Counted from the first letter of the stretch, positions 33,613 through 44,686 are shown. The stretch: DNA of 64,000 nt from G965267185 sp965267185 (GCA_965267185.1 OZ253937.1:434001-498000); one strand, 5' to 3'. Notes: generated by a model not told the origin, from the letters alone. Numbers and translations are program-made.

Positions 33613-34101
33613 TCATTGCGCTTCGGCGATGCACTGCGCGAACAATTCCAGTGCGGCGTCGGTGAAGGCCTGCATGTTGGCGGCGCGGTCGTTGGAACCG
33701 GTCTCCAGCGTTTTAACCGCGCTGACCGGGCCGGAAACCGCGATGCAAGTATGGCCCGCATCGTCGCCGTAGCGGTTGCCGGTGGGACCCGCCGCGCCGG
33801 TCTCGGCCACGCCCCAGGTTGTGTCGAGCCGCTCGCGCATGGTGGCGGCGAGCAATTCCGCATAGGGCTCGCTCGACGAGCGGATGCCCTCCATTTCCGC
33901 GTCCGAGATGCGCACCAAGGCCTTCCGCGCGTCGTGGGTGTAGAGAACGCCGCCGCCGAGGAAATACGCTGACGCGCCGGGTACCGCGAGCAACGACGCC
34001 GACACCAGGCCGCCGGCTGATGTTTCGGCAACGGCCACAGTATCGCCACGGGCTTTCAGTTGTTCGGCAATACCGGCCGATAAACGGGTTAGATCGCTCA
34101 T
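33613..34101 (-). CDS. pncC: CinA C-domain / nicotinamide-nucleotide amidohydrolase
   Basis: A 162-residue single-domain CinA-C (PncC) protein. AVAETSAGGLVSASLL (about residues 24-39) holds the nucleophile Ser region, and GVAETGAAGPTGNRYGDDAG (about 98-117) the rest of the active site. PncC converts nicotinamide mononucleotide to nicotinate mononucleotide for NAD recycling. The length matches the stand-alone form. It follows the EamA transporter gene by 12 bases on the same strand, a likely two-gene operon. Confidence 0.88.
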   Translation of the reverse strand: MSDLTRLSAGIAEQLKARGDTVAVAETSAGGLVSASLLAVPGASAYFLGGGVLYTHDARKALVRISDAEMEGIRSSSEPYAELLAATMRERLDTTWGVAETGAAGPTGNRYGDDAGHTCIAVSGPVSAVKTLETGSNDRAANMQAFTDAALELFAQCIAEAQ

Positions 34102-34113
34102 AGAATCTCTCCT

Positions 34114-34995
34114 CTAGCTAATGCGCGTTTGCCCTTTTGTGCGTTGGACGGCGAGCACCGCGACGATGACCAGGCCGGCGCCGAATATTTGCAAGCCGGT
34201 CAAGGCCTGGCTCAAGATCAGGAATCCGAAGATCATACTCGATACCGGCTCCAGGTTCATGGTCATCGCGGTGCGGATCGGCCCGAGGGCCGACATGGCG
34301 ATGAACAGGCTGACGATGGCGAAGGCATAAAAAGACGGACCGATAGTGAAGGCCCACCAGCCCTGCGTTGTGTGGGGCAGGGCGAATTCACCGGCTACCG
34401 CCGTCACGGCAATGCAGGCGATGCTCGCCGCGCCCAGCATGTGGAACGTGATGGGGCGGGAATCGCCAGCGCCCACCAACCGACTGTTGAGCAAGACAAC
34501 CGACGTAACGCCGAGCGCTGCTGCTGCTGCCAGAGCGATGCCGCGCGGGTCGAGCGGCGTGTCGCCGACATCGAGCGCTAGCGCGAGCCCGATAAAGGCG
34601 AGCACAAGCGCGCCCGCCGCTATTGCATTTGCTTTTTCCCGGCCGGTGATCCAGAGCGCCAATGTAGTGAGCAGCGGGAAGGTGTAGAAAATCAACACCG
34701 CGAGCGCGATCGGGATGAACTCGATCGCCGACAACAGCGCGAACGAATAAAACGCCAAAAGGCCGCCCACACCGTAAGCGGCCCAGCGCCGCCTTGGTTC
34801 CAGGCGCGGCGATGTGCGGGTTACCGCCAGCAGCGCGAATACCAGAAAGAACGCGGCGACGGTACGCAGCGTGAGGAACGTCAGCACCGTGCTGCCGCCC
34901 TCGGTTGCGATGGCCGAAGCGGTCGAGTTGGCGGCAAAGCTGATCCCGGCGGCGCTTGCGAGAACGACGCCGGTCAATGGGTTTATGCGTGACAT
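34114..34995 (-). CDS. EamA/DMT-family transporter
   Basis: A 293-residue inner-membrane protein with ten predicted helices in two EamA repeats. ATG 34995 (MSRINPL) with CAGGAA upstream is chosen over the upstream frame at 35070. It is cotranscribed with pncC. The exported metabolite is unknown. A similar transporter is at 10281. Confidence 0.88.
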   Translation of the reverse strand: MSRINPLTGVVLASAAGISFAANSTASAIATEGGSTVLTFLTLRTVAAFFLVFALLAVTRTSPRLEPRRRWAAYGVGGLLAFYSFALLSAIEFIPIALAVLIFYTFPLLTTLALWITGREKANAIAAGALVLAFIGLALALDVGDTPLDPRGIALAAAAALGVTSVVLLNSRLVGAGDSRPITFHMLGAASIACIAVTAVAGEFALPHTTQGWWAFTIGPSFYAFAIVSLFIAMSALGPIRTAMTMNLEPVSSMIFGFLILSQALTGLQIFGAGLVIVAVLAVQRTKGQTRIS

Positions 34996-35128
34996 GGCGT
35001 TCCTGATCGCGGGAAAATGGCGGAAGAATGCGATCGCGGCGAGAGTGACCAATCCCGCCGTAGCGCGCAACAGACGAAACGGCGGTGCAGCAGCATAACG
35101 CCGGCAGCGGGGAATGGAGGAGAACGCG

Positions 35129-36568
35129 GTGAGCGGTTTCGAGCAGTACGAAGATTACGACATGATCGGCTTGGCCGATCTGGTGCGGCGCAAGGAGGTG
35201 AGCGCGGGCGAGGTACTCGAAGCGGCGATTGCCCGCGCCGAGGCGCGCAATCCCGCACTCAACGCCATCGTCATCGAACTGTTCGATTATGGCCGCCAAG
35301 CGGTCGCCGATGGGTTGGCCGATGGCCCGCTCGCCGGCGCGCCATACCTGATTAAAGACCTCGGCGCCGCCATCGCCGGTGTTCCGACTACCGGCGGCAG
35401 TCACTTCATGGCCGACGTGGTGCCAACCGAAGACAGCGAAACGGTTAAGCGGCTGAAAGCCGCTGGTGTCGCGATCTTCGGCAAGACCAATACGTGCGAG
35501 TTCGGCATGTCGATTACCTGCGAGCCGCAATTCTACGGCGCAACGAAAAACCCGTGGGACGCGGAATTGACGCCCGGCGGGTCGAGCGGCGGCGCCGCGT
35601 CGGCGGTGGCCGCGCGCATCCTGCCGGCAGCCCACGCCAGCGACGGCTTCGGCTCGATCCGCGTTCCCGCCTCATGCTGCGGTCTGGTCGGTCTGAAGCC
35701 GACGCGCGGGCGCAATAGTTTTGCCCCGGCGCTGGGCGAACGCATTGGCGGCACGGTGGCCGAACACACGGTGTCGCTTACCGTGCGCGATCACGCCGCC
35801 ATTCTCGACGCGACCGGCGCGCAACCGGCCGGTGGCGATCCCTACTATGCGCCCCCGCCCGCGCGCCCGTTCCTCGACGAGGTTGGCGCCGATCCCGGGC
35901 AGCTGCACATCGCTTTCACCTATGGCGGGGCGACCGGCGCCAAGACAGACGACGATCACCGGCGGGTGCTCGACGAGACCGTCGGTGCGCTCGAAGGCAT
36001 GGGGCATGTCGTCGAGGAGGCCGACCCGCCGATCTCCAATGAGGAAAGCCAGGAGATCTTCCGCACCCTGATGGCGTCGAACGCGGCGCAGATCGTTCGT
36101 TCGCACCCCACCAAAGGGCGGATGCCGGAAGAAGGCGAGGTCGAGCGCGTGGTCGCAGCGACCGCGCGGAAAGGCGAGACGGTTTTCGGCCACGACGTGT
36201 TCATGACCCAAGCGCGCATGCACGCCATGGGCCGCCGCATGGCGGCGTTTCATAACATCTACGATGTGTTGCTGACGCCAGGGCTCGGGCACTTGCCGCC
36301 AAAGCTCGGCTGGATCGACATGATGCTCGACGATGCCGATGAGTATTGGGACCGGGTGGCAGCATTTTCGCCGTTCACCGTCTGGTTCAACCAGACCGGC
36401 CAGCCCGCGATCAGCATGCCGGTGGGGCACACCGACGGCGGTTTTCCGGTGTCGGTCCAAGCGGTCGCCCGCTATGCGGACGAAGCCACGCTATTCCGAC
36501 TGTCGGCGCAGCTCGAGCAGGCGATGCCGTGGATTAGCCGCCGCCCTAGTGACTTAAATAGCGTTTAA
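35129..36568 (+). CDS. Amidase signature family enzyme
   Basis: A 479-residue amidase (484 if started at ATG 35114). The Ser-cisSer-Lys triad is visible: Lys in YLIKDLG (about residue 75), cis-Ser in GGSSGGA and nucleophile Ser in DGFGSIRVPAS (about 174). GTG 35129 is preferred because GGAGGAGA lies seven bases upstream, but ATG 35114 cannot be excluded. The family hydrolyses amides to acid and ammonia. The gene is divergent from EamA and convergent with an MFS gene. A second amidase is at 40308. Confidence 0.9.
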   Translation: MSGFEQYEDYDMIGLADLVRRKEVSAGEVLEAAIARAEARNPALNAIVIELFDYGRQAVADGLADGPLAGAPYLIKDLGAAIAGVPTTGGSHFMADVVPTEDSETVKRLKAAGVAIFGKTNTCEFGMSITCEPQFYGATKNPWDAELTPGGSSGGAASAVAARILPAAHASDGFGSIRVPASCCGLVGLKPTRGRNSFAPALGERIGGTVAEHTVSLTVRDHAAILDATGAQPAGGDPYYAPPPARPFLDEVGADPGQLHIAFTYGGATGAKTDDDHRRVLDETVGALEGMGHVVEEADPPISNEESQEIFRTLMASNAAQIVRSHPTKGRMPEEGEVERVVAATARKGETVFGHDVFMTQARMHAMGRRMAAFHNIYDVLLTPGLGHLPPKLGWIDMMLDDADEYWDRVAAFSPFTVWFNQTGQPAISMPVGHTDGGFPVSVQAVARYADEATLFRLSAQLEQAMPWISRRPSDLNSV

Positions 36569-36654
36569 CAACAGCGTCTTGTTTTTATCAGTTCAAGTTT
36601 TTGTTTAGGTCTCTAAACGCCTGTTCAGTGTTTACAGCAAGCTCAGCGAAATCC

Positions 36655-37869
36655 TCAACCGCCAGCGGATTTGCCCATGCGGGCCGCCACCGCCAGCACG
36701 ACGAACAAGGCGGCGATGGCGAAGAGCCAGTAGCCGGTGACGATGAACGCGAATCCGAGCCCGAACTGGACACCGATCGGCACGCTGTAGAACGGCGACA
36801 AGAACTGGCCCAAGTAGAATGCGGTCGTGAGACCGCCGAGGGCGCGGCCACGTATGGCTCCGGGGGCGCGCGAAATAATGGCGAGATTTGCATTCGGCAG
36901 GAACCATCCCATCGACACCCCGCCGATCGCCATGGCAACCACGATGTCGGTATAGTCGTGCGAGTTGCCGATGAGGATGTATCCGACCGCCGCCGTGCCG
37001 AACATCAACGCGAACACGACGGCGGTGCCGAACCGCCGATACAGCCACGGGAAAATCAGCGACGCTAAGCCCGAACTGAAATTGAATATGCCTACGGCGA
37101 TGCCGGCGCGTGTCGGATCGGGAACGCCGATCTCGAGCAAAAAGAATTGCGTCTGCGCGGGGATCATGAACAGCGCAATCATGCAGACAAACGCCAGCGC
37201 ATAGAGCAGGAGGATAACGTTGCGGCCGCTCGCCGAAAGCGTTGTGGCAGCGGGCTGGTCCGCCGTTACGGCGCGGTCGCCGCGCGGTTCGTGCAGACTG
37301 AGCAGCATCGCCGGCAGAATCAGGAAGGCGTAGGCGAAAAGCGCAAAGCCGATGCGCCAGTGAATTTCGGCCAGCAACCCGCCAAGCACGACGAATACCA
37401 CCGTGCCGAAGGACATGAACGTGCCCTGCAAGCCGGCGATCTGGCCGCGTTCGCTGCCTTTGTAGTAGTCGCCGATCAGCGCCGTGACGCTGGTCATGAT
37501 GCCCGCCAGAAATACGCCAAGAAAGGCGCGGCCGATCAGGATCGCCACCAACGATTCGAGGACCAATCCCGACAAGCCGGCGATGCCATAGCCGATCATG
37601 CTGGCGATCAGAACCGGGCGGCGGCCGAAGCGGTCGGCGGCGTAGCCGACTAGCGGACCCGACAGGGCGATGAACAGCATCGGCATGGTCAGTACCAGAC
37701 GCGACAGGAGCTGCGCGTCGGGCAGGTGGGCGTAGTCGGCGTAAAGCGCCGGTAAGCCTGGCGCAATCGCCGATGGCGCCAGCCACGCAACCGCACTGAC
37801 GCACAGAATCGTCCACTTGCGCAGGCGCGCGCGCGCCATAACGGCGCTTGGATTCAAGGCTGTGATCAT
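36655..37869 (-). CDS. MFS transporter
   Basis: A 404-residue major facilitator with 12 predicted helices and the loop 2-3 motif GYAADRFGRRPVL (about residues 74-86), typical of drug or sugar exporters. ATG 37869 has no clear ribosome site; ATG 37839 is an alternative. It lies 127 bases from the next MFS gene on the same strand. The substrate is unknown. Confidence 0.87.
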   Translation of the reverse strand: MITALNPSAVMARARLRKWTILCVSAVAWLAPSAIAPGLPALYADYAHLPDAQLLSRLVLTMPMLFIALSGPLVGYAADRFGRRPVLIASMIGYGIAGLSGLVLESLVAILIGRAFLGVFLAGIMTSVTALIGDYYKGSERGQIAGLQGTFMSFGTVVFVVLGGLLAEIHWRIGFALFAYAFLILPAMLLSLHEPRGDRAVTADQPAATTLSASGRNVILLLYALAFVCMIALFMIPAQTQFFLLEIGVPDPTRAGIAVGIFNFSSGLASLIFPWLYRRFGTAVVFALMFGTAAVGYILIGNSHDYTDIVVAMAIGGVSMGWFLPNANLAIISRAPGAIRGRALGGLTTAFYLGQFLSPFYSVPIGVQFGLGFAFIVTGYWLFAIAALFVVLAVAARMGKSAGG

Positions 37870-37996
37870 CGAGTCGGGTTTCGCCGGGTAAGAGCTAAGA
37901 GCCGGAGGTCTGCCGATGGGGCTTGGCCAGCAGGCAGAATAGCAAATGGCCGTGCGCGCCGCCGAACAATTTCAGGTTCGGAGGTGGGCCCCTTAC

Positions 37997-39265
37997 TTAC
38001 CGGGTATTGGCCGGCGCATCGAGCCGCCAAACATGCGAATACCAGCGCCAGGCGATCAGCACGGTCACGGCGAGCCCGAAAGCGCCATAGCCCGTTGCGG
38101 TCGCCCCGAAGCCAAAGTTTTCGATCAACGGGCCGGAGGCGAGGAGGCCCATGGGCAGGCCGTAAATTGCCAGCATGCGCAAGCTGAGGACCCGCGCGCG
38201 CATGCGGGAGTCGGTGTTTTTCATGAGCATTACCGACAGCGGCACCAACGCAAGCGTTTGGCACAACCCCGCCAGCATCAGAACAAAGACGCCGAGAGCG
38301 AGAATGTCGACCCAGGCGAAGATCAGCAGCATGGCGAACCAGCCCACGGTGTAGGCGATCATCATCCGCCCCGACCGGACGCCGCGCCGGTTGACTGACA
38401 GGGCGAGCGAGCCGAGCAGGGCGCCGAAGGCGAAACCGGCGGCAAGGTAGCCGAGCCCCGTCTGGTCGGTGCCGTAGATTTCCCGCGCCACATAGGGAAG
38501 CACGCCGCCCATCAGCGGGAAGGCGCAGAGATTGACCAGCAAGGCGAGCGCCATCGCCGCCAGCAAGTGTGGCGTCCGCCAGACATAGGTGAAGGCGTCG
38601 GTAAGATCGCGTAGGGGAGACGGACGGGCAACGGGCGGCCGCTCCGGGCTGGGCGCCGCGCTGTCCGGGCGCGACCGGCGGGCAACGCCGAAGGTCAGCA
38701 GCATCGATATGGCATACAGTGCGGTAACTACGGTGTAGGTCGGGGCCATGCCGACGACCGCCACCAGGCCCGCGCCAGCCAACGCGCCGGCGACCCGCGC
38801 CGAATCCGTGGTGGTGCGGGAAATGCCCATCGCGCCCACCAACTGCCGCGACGGAATTGTCTCGCCGACCATGGCGTAGCGGATGGCGATGTCGGACGGC
38901 CGCACCAAACCCATGAGGGCGGCGACGATGAATACCGGCACCGGGTCCAGCGCATCCAGGTAGGCCAACGTCATCAGCACGCCGGCCTGCACGGCGTAGA
39001 ACGCACGCATCGAGCAGAGCACCGTGCGGGGCCCGGCCCGGTCCCCGGCGACGCCGAACAGCGGCGCCACCAGGGTGCCTAAGTATTGCAGCGCCGCGAA
39101 CAGCGTCAGCATGAGTACGGAATCGGTCGCCACCAAGACGTACCAGCCGAGGACGATGGTCTCCATCTCGAACGCCCAGGAGGTCGACAGGTCGGCCGGC
39201 CACTGGAAGCGGAAGCTGCGTACCGCAAACGGGGCCAGCACAGAGGCACGGTTCTCCGTGGTCAT
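37997..39265 (-). CDS. MFS transporter, EntS-like
   Basis: A 422-residue MFS protein with 12 predicted membrane segments, of the enterobactin-exporter-like branch (FRFQWPADLSTSWAFEMETI at the N-terminus; GVAGDRAGPRTVL in loop 2-3). ATG 39265 follows AGGATCC. It is followed at 36655 by a second MFS. The exported compound is unknown; siderophore or drug export is the usual family role. Confidence 0.87.
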   Translation of the reverse strand: MTTENRASVLAPFAVRSFRFQWPADLSTSWAFEMETIVLGWYVLVATDSVLMLTLFAALQYLGTLVAPLFGVAGDRAGPRTVLCSMRAFYAVQAGVLMTLAYLDALDPVPVFIVAALMGLVRPSDIAIRYAMVGETIPSRQLVGAMGISRTTTDSARVAGALAGAGLVAVVGMAPTYTVVTALYAISMLLTFGVARRSRPDSAAPSPERPPVARPSPLRDLTDAFTYVWRTPHLLAAMALALLVNLCAFPLMGGVLPYVAREIYGTDQTGLGYLAAGFAFGALLGSLALSVNRRGVRSGRMMIAYTVGWFAMLLIFAWVDILALGVFVLMLAGLCQTLALVPLSVMLMKNTDSRMRARVLSLRMLAIYGLPMGLLASGPLIENFGFGATATGYGAFGLAVTVLIAWRWYSHVWRLDAPANTR

Positions 39266-39322
39266 CGGATCCTATCTACAGGCGTTGCTGATCGGTTCAC
39301 CGGGTCGCGGCGACGTCTCTGT

Positions 39323-39346
39323 CATACCCCGACAGGCTCGGTATGA
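39323..39346. repeat. Single dispersed-repeat-like palindrome
   Basis: CATACC/GGTATG arms around CCGACAGGCT form a small hairpin, and the sequence CGACAGGCTCGGTATGAGG is like the arm repeated at 57774. It lies in the divergent gap between the MFS gene and the hydrolase at 39440. It may be a degenerate member of the same family. Confidence 0.35.
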
Positions 39347-39439
39347 GGAACCCATAGTTTCTTGGGGGCTTTCGTAGACTTCTCGGCACCCTGCGCCATA
39401 AACTCGCTCATGTAAGCAAGTACGTGTTTTTCAGATCGC

Positions 39440-40297
39440 ATGACCGAATCCAATTCTCAGACCCTCCTCGACGCTCTTCTAGACCGCTGCCGTGAGATCC
39501 GGACGCCTTGTGGCGACGGTCAGATGATATGGCGCGTGTGGGGCGAGGCGGCACCGGAACGTCCCGCGCTCGTGCTGTTGCATGGCGGTTTCGGCGCCTG
39601 GAACCATTGGGTGCGCACCATACCCAGCTTGGAGCCCCATTATTGCGTGGTCGTCCCCGACCTGCCGGGTTGCGGCGATTCCGATGATCCGGCTGTCCCG
39701 TACGACGCCGCGAGCTTGGCCGCCCTTCTGTCGGACGGCCTCGACGCGGCGGTGCCGGACGGCGCGCCTTTCCACCTCGCGTCGTTTTCCTTCGGCGGCG
39801 TCCTGTCCGGTCTGATTGCCCAGGCGCAGGCCCAGCGCATTGCCAGCCTCACGATTGTCGGCTCGCCCATCTTGGGCCTCACCAAGACCGGTCCCGCCAA
39901 CGAATTGGTCCACGTGCCGCCCGATCTGCCGCCACACGAGGCCGCGCCGCTGTATCGGGGCAACCTGCAGAAACTTATGGTTCGCGACCCGCGGGCCATC
40001 GACGATCTCGCCATGACTCTACATATGGCCAACATGGCGAAGACCCGCCTGCGGTCACGCAGCATCGCCCGGAAGTTTATCGCGGCGGAGAGCCTGCGCG
40101 ATCTGCCCTGCCGCCTAGCCTGCATCTATGGCGATAGCGACGTCACGCTCCACCCGGATCTGGCGGGCGTCCGCAGCTATGTCGAGAATATCGACCCGGG
40201 GGCCGCCTTCCACGTCATCCCCGATACCGGCCACTGGGTTCAGTACGAGGCCGCAGATACGTTCAACGCGATCCTGCTAAAGCTGCTGGCCGAGTGA
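39440..40297 (+). CDS. Alpha/beta hydrolase
   Basis: A 285-residue alpha/beta hydrolase. LLHGGFGAWNHW supplies the oxyanion loop (about residues 47-58), the nucleophile Ser lies in ASFSFGGVL (about 116-124, SFSFGG) and the catalytic His in DTGHWVQYEAAD (about 267). The acid is probably Asp in YGDSDV. ATG 39440 has no strong ribosome site. The stop is 10 bases from the convergent amidase stop. The substrate is unknown. Confidence 0.88.
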   Translation: MTESNSQTLLDALLDRCREIRTPCGDGQMIWRVWGEAAPERPALVLLHGGFGAWNHWVRTIPSLEPHYCVVVPDLPGCGDSDDPAVPYDAASLAALLSDGLDAAVPDGAPFHLASFSFGGVLSGLIAQAQAQRIASLTIVGSPILGLTKTGPANELVHVPPDLPPHEAAPLYRGNLQKLMVRDPRAIDDLAMTLHMANMAKTRLRSRSIARKFIAAESLRDLPCRLACIYGDSDVTLHPDLAGVRSYVENIDPGAAFHVIPDTGHWVQYEAADTFNAILLKLLAE

Positions 40298-40307
40298 GCA
40301 GAGTCGC

Positions 40308-41714
40308 CTAAACATATCCCTTCGGCATCTCGAACGGGCGGGCCCGCTCGTAGGCGCGGGCGGCGCGCAGCACTGTCGGATCTTCGAAACGCCGGCCGAC
40401 CAATTGGAACGCCACCGGCATGCCTTCGTCTCCGAAGCCGCAGGGCACCGACGCCGCGGGCTGCATGGTCAGGTTGAAGGGATATGTGAAGGGCGACCAG
40501 TCGACCCATTCGTTCATATCGCGGTCGTCGGGGAAATTCTTGCCCGCTTCGAACGCTTCCAGCGGCATCTGCGGTGTCAGCAGCAGATCGTAGTTTTCGT
40601 GGAAGCGCGCCATGCGTACGCCGAGATCGATGCGCGCGGCATGGGCGCCCACCAGGTCTTGCACCGACAGCTTGCGGCCTTCCTCGGCAATCGCCAAAAG
40701 GCCAGGGTCCATCAGCGCGGCCTTTTCCGGCGGCATCTGGTCGACGATCCAGGCATCGGCGGCAGACCAAATAGCTTCGATAATCGGCCGGCAGGCGGGG
40801 ATGTCGGGATCGACTTGTTCGATGATGGCGCCGAGCTCCTCGAAGGTCTTTGCCGCGGCGGCAACGGCGGCGGCAACGTCGTCGTCGGCCCAGCCATCGT
40901 CGCCCAGGGTCGGGCTATAGGCGATGCGCAATCCAGCGACGCCGTCTTCCAGTCCGTCCAGATAGTCGGGCTTTTGCATCGGCAGCGACATGAAATCGCG
41001 ATGATCGGGCTGTGCCAGCACGTTGAGCATCACTACCGCGTCGGTCACGGTGCGGGTCATCGGCCCCATATTGGCGAGGCTGCCGATATGGCCGGGCAGG
41101 GGATAATTGGGCACCACGCCGAAGGTTGGCTTATGGCCGAAGATGCCGCTGAAGGCAGCTGGAATACGGATCGACCCGGCGGCGTCGGAACCTTGATGCA
41201 ACGGCCCCATGAACGCGCCGCACGCCGCGCCCGCGCCGCCGCTCGAGCCGCCGGGGGTGCGCTCGGGGTTCCACGCGTTGCGGGTGATGCCCGTTAGCGG
41301 ATTGTCGGTGACGCCTTTCCAACCCATTTCTGGGGTCGTCGTCTTGCCGACTATGACGGTACCCGCTTCGCGCAGCCGCGCCGTCGCCGGCGCGTCCTCG
41401 TCCCACGGCCCAGCGGGGTCGGTGGTCTTCGAACCGCGCAGCGTCGGCCAGCCCTTGGTCAGCGTCAGATCTTTGATGGTGACTGGCACGCCGTCGATGG
41501 GGCCGAGGGGGTCGCCCTTCTGCCAGCGCGCTTCCGAGGCGCGCGCCATCTCCAGCGTGGTCTCTTGATCGACCAGGCAGACGCAATTCAACGTCTCATT
41601 ATGTTGAGCGATCTGGTCCAAGGTTGCCTGCGCCGCTTCGACCGGCGAGGCGCCGCCATTCCGGTATTGCTCAGACAGCTCTACAGCCGTCATGGCCAGC
41701 AGATTATTGGACAT
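40308..41714 (-). CDS. Amidase signature family enzyme
   Basis: A 468-residue amidase with the full signature: Lys in VTIKDLT (about residue 81), cis-Ser in GGSSGGAGA (about 153-161) and nucleophile Ser in SDAAGSIRIPA (about 180). ATG 41714 follows AAGGGGGGAA, a strong ribosome site. It hydrolyses an unknown amide. Not closely adjacent to the other amidase at 35129; paralogues of distant sequence. Confidence 0.9.
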   Translation of the reverse strand: MSNNLLAMTAVELSEQYRNGGASPVEAAQATLDQIAQHNETLNCVCLVDQETTLEMARASEARWQKGDPLGPIDGVPVTIKDLTLTKGWPTLRGSKTTDPAGPWDEDAPATARLREAGTVIVGKTTTPEMGWKGVTDNPLTGITRNAWNPERTPGGSSGGAGAACGAFMGPLHQGSDAAGSIRIPAAFSGIFGHKPTFGVVPNYPLPGHIGSLANMGPMTRTVTDAVVMLNVLAQPDHRDFMSLPMQKPDYLDGLEDGVAGLRIAYSPTLGDDGWADDDVAAAVAAAAKTFEELGAIIEQVDPDIPACRPIIEAIWSAADAWIVDQMPPEKAALMDPGLLAIAEEGRKLSVQDLVGAHAARIDLGVRMARFHENYDLLLTPQMPLEAFEAGKNFPDDRDMNEWVDWSPFTYPFNLTMQPAASVPCGFGDEGMPVAFQLVGRRFEDPTVLRAARAYERARPFEMPKGYV

Positions 41715-41836
41715 GTTCCCCCCTTTTTATCGTCAGCGGATCCGGCCCGTCTCCAACCACGGCGGCCCAGACCATTATTTGCAGAAACTATATCGTCTCT
41801 GCGCCGCCGGTGCGACGCCTGCCCGAAGCCGGCGCG

Positions 41837-42307
41837 TCAGTCGCCGGCGAATGCGATGAGGCGGCCGCAAATCGCGGCGCCCACCCAGCATATCAGCGAG
41901 GCGCTGGCGTGCGCAGTGAAGCGGTTTCGGGTTGTACGGTCGAGGAGGACACCGTATCGGGCGTGAAAGGAAACCGCCAACAGGACGCCGAGCGCGATGA
42001 GCGCGATCTTGGCTTGCAGAAATCCGACACCGGAATATTCACGTGCGCGCACCGAGAACAGGAACACGCCGGCGGTTATCGCGATCGCCAGACCTGCCGC
42101 TGCGATAGGGGCGAGAACGCGAGCCAAGGTTGGCAGGGGAACCGACGGCCACAGCCCCAGCAAGCGCAGGTTAAGCGGCACAATCGCCCCCAGCAGGAGT
42201 GCGATGCCCAAAACATGCGCGGTGTTAACCGCCGCATAGCCCCAGCGCGAGAACCGCAAGGTTTGCGCGAACGCCGTGCCTTCCAGCGCCGCGAAAAGGG
42301 CTTCCAC
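41837..42307 (-). CDS. Membrane protein, DUF6644/DUF2214-like
   Basis: A 156-residue protein with four predicted membrane helices; FSRWGYAAVNTAHVLGIALL and AIVPLNLRLLGLW match the small family DUF6644. It starts at GTG 42307, four bases after the DUF6152 stop, so the two are translated together. Function unknown; conserved His residues suggest cofactor or metal binding. Confidence 0.75.
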   Translation of the reverse strand: MEALFAALEGTAFAQTLRFSRWGYAAVNTAHVLGIALLLGAIVPLNLRLLGLWPSVPLPTLARVLAPIAAAGLAIAITAGVFLFSVRAREYSGVGFLQAKIALIALGVLLAVSFHARYGVLLDRTTRNRFTAHASASLICWVGAAICGRLIAFAGD

Positions 42308-42311
42308 CTGC

Positions 42312-42680
42312 CTAATCGCGGTTGGGGTAGAGGTTATACTCGCGGTTTTGCAGGAACAGCCGCTCTGCTTTCATCAGCTTTTCCGAAAGGTCGGAAGCCG
42401 GCTGACCGATGGCTCTGATCTCGACCCCTTCAGCCAGGTCGCCGTCTTTCAGCCCCGCCCGGTCATTGCGCCAGGGTTGGCCGACCTCGACCGTCCACAC
42501 TTCGCCCTCGACGTCGACTTGGAGCACCCCATGGGGATTGCCAAGACGGACCTGCTTGATGATGCCGATAAGTTCGATATTGCCGCCCGTTGTCCATGAC
42601 CAGCCGTGATGCGCGAGCGCCACGCCGGTCTGGGAGATGAGGCCAACAGCAAGAAGGGCTGTGAGCAAATATTTCGCCAT
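42312..42680 (-). CDS. DUF6152 family exported protein
   Basis: A 122-residue protein with a signal peptide (ALA-HH cleavage about residue 23) and the start of the mature chain HHGWSWTTGGNIELIGIIKQ, hallmark of DUF6152. It is paired directly with the DUF6644 gene downstream. The mature N-terminal His pair suggests metal (copper) binding; the role is unknown. GGAG precedes ATG 42680. Confidence 0.8.
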   Translation of the reverse strand: MAKYLLTALLAVGLISQTGVALAHHGWSWTTGGNIELIGIIKQVRLGNPHGVLQVDVEGEVWTVEVGQPWRNDRAGLKDGDLAEGVEIRAIGQPASDLSEKLMKAERLFLQNREYNLYPNRD

Positions 42681-42820
42681 GATTGTTCTCCGGCACAGTC
42701 GCGATACTTGGAAAGGAGTTTGCATCAAAAAGTTGGATCGCAACAGCGAGGAGTCAACGCCCGGACGTTTGGTGCGATGGCGAGTTGCATCGGCGCCGCG
42801 ACGTTGAACACAGATATCGA

Positions 42821-43426
42821 TCAGGGATGCGGAACGACAAACTCCCATCGTGACCGCGCGGGGTTTGCCGAGGCGCAATCTTCGACGAAAAGCGCGCGCC
42901 AACGATCGAACGGGGAGTAGGTCGCCGCCGATTGCGGCCCGACGGTGAGGCACAAGTTCGAATCTCCGAGCACGAGCCGTCCGTCGTCGCGATGGGTAAA
43001 ACGCTGCAAGCGCATTGTTTGGAAAAAAGCTGTCGACTGATTACATCTGCGCAGCAGCGTTGCCGCGCCGGGTAACGCCTCGGAGTTAACGCCCGCCACG
43101 GTCACGCAAAGCTCCACCGCGGGAAATTGAATGTACCCCTCCGAGGTAAACACCACCGCGCTATCTGCGGTCAGCGATTGCTTACAATTATGGGCGAACA
43201 GCGGCGCGTCGACCCGCATGTTTCCCGGCGTGCCGGGAATGTCTATGCAGTAGCCGTCTTCCGGCCGATCGAGGCGATCCACCAGCCGGAGGTGAACTTG
43301 CGCGTCCGGCGACGCCGGCCATGCGGGGCTCGCCCAAAGGAACAGCGCCGTCAGAAATGCAAGACCGGCGCCTATCGCCGGCATAACGGCGTCGATCGCT
43401 CTACGCAACAAATCGGACCGGTCCAT
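42821..43426 (-). CDS. Secreted beta-trefoil (ricin-B-like) protein, tentative
   Basis: A 201-residue protein with an N-terminal hydrophobic segment (about residues 14-38, likely signal peptide or anchor). The mature part contains repeated Cys-containing blocks: GYCIDIPG ... HNCK, LCVTVAG ... RRCNQS, LCLTVG ... VEDCA ... RSRWEF, a pattern like the QxW repeats of ricin-type lectins. GGAGG precedes ATG 43426. It lies 57 bases after the sugar ABC ATPase gene and could be its last cistron, but no direct link is proven. Confidence 0.7.
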   Translation of the reverse strand: MDRSDLLRRAIDAVMPAIGAGLAFLTALFLWASPAWPASPDAQVHLRLVDRLDRPEDGYCIDIPGTPGNMRVDAPLFAHNCKQSLTADSAVVFTSEGYIQFPAVELCVTVAGVNSEALPGAATLLRRCNQSTAFFQTMRLQRFTHRDDGRLVLGDSNLCLTVGPQSAATYSPFDRWRALFVEDCASANPARSRWEFVVPHP

Positions 43427-43483
43427 AGGTTCCTCCGCTGGTTCGATCTCGGCTGGTACTCGATCACCCTTGCGCGACTATCT

Positions 43484-44665
<1,182 letters not shown>

Positions 44666-44686
44666 CGCTCGCTCCTCAACACCGCG

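Noticed and set aside
36632..39203. Two long alternative minus-strand frames over the MFS genes
   Set aside because: They show the Arg/Pro-rich composition of frame-shifted GC-rich DNA, while the chosen frames give 12 membrane helices.
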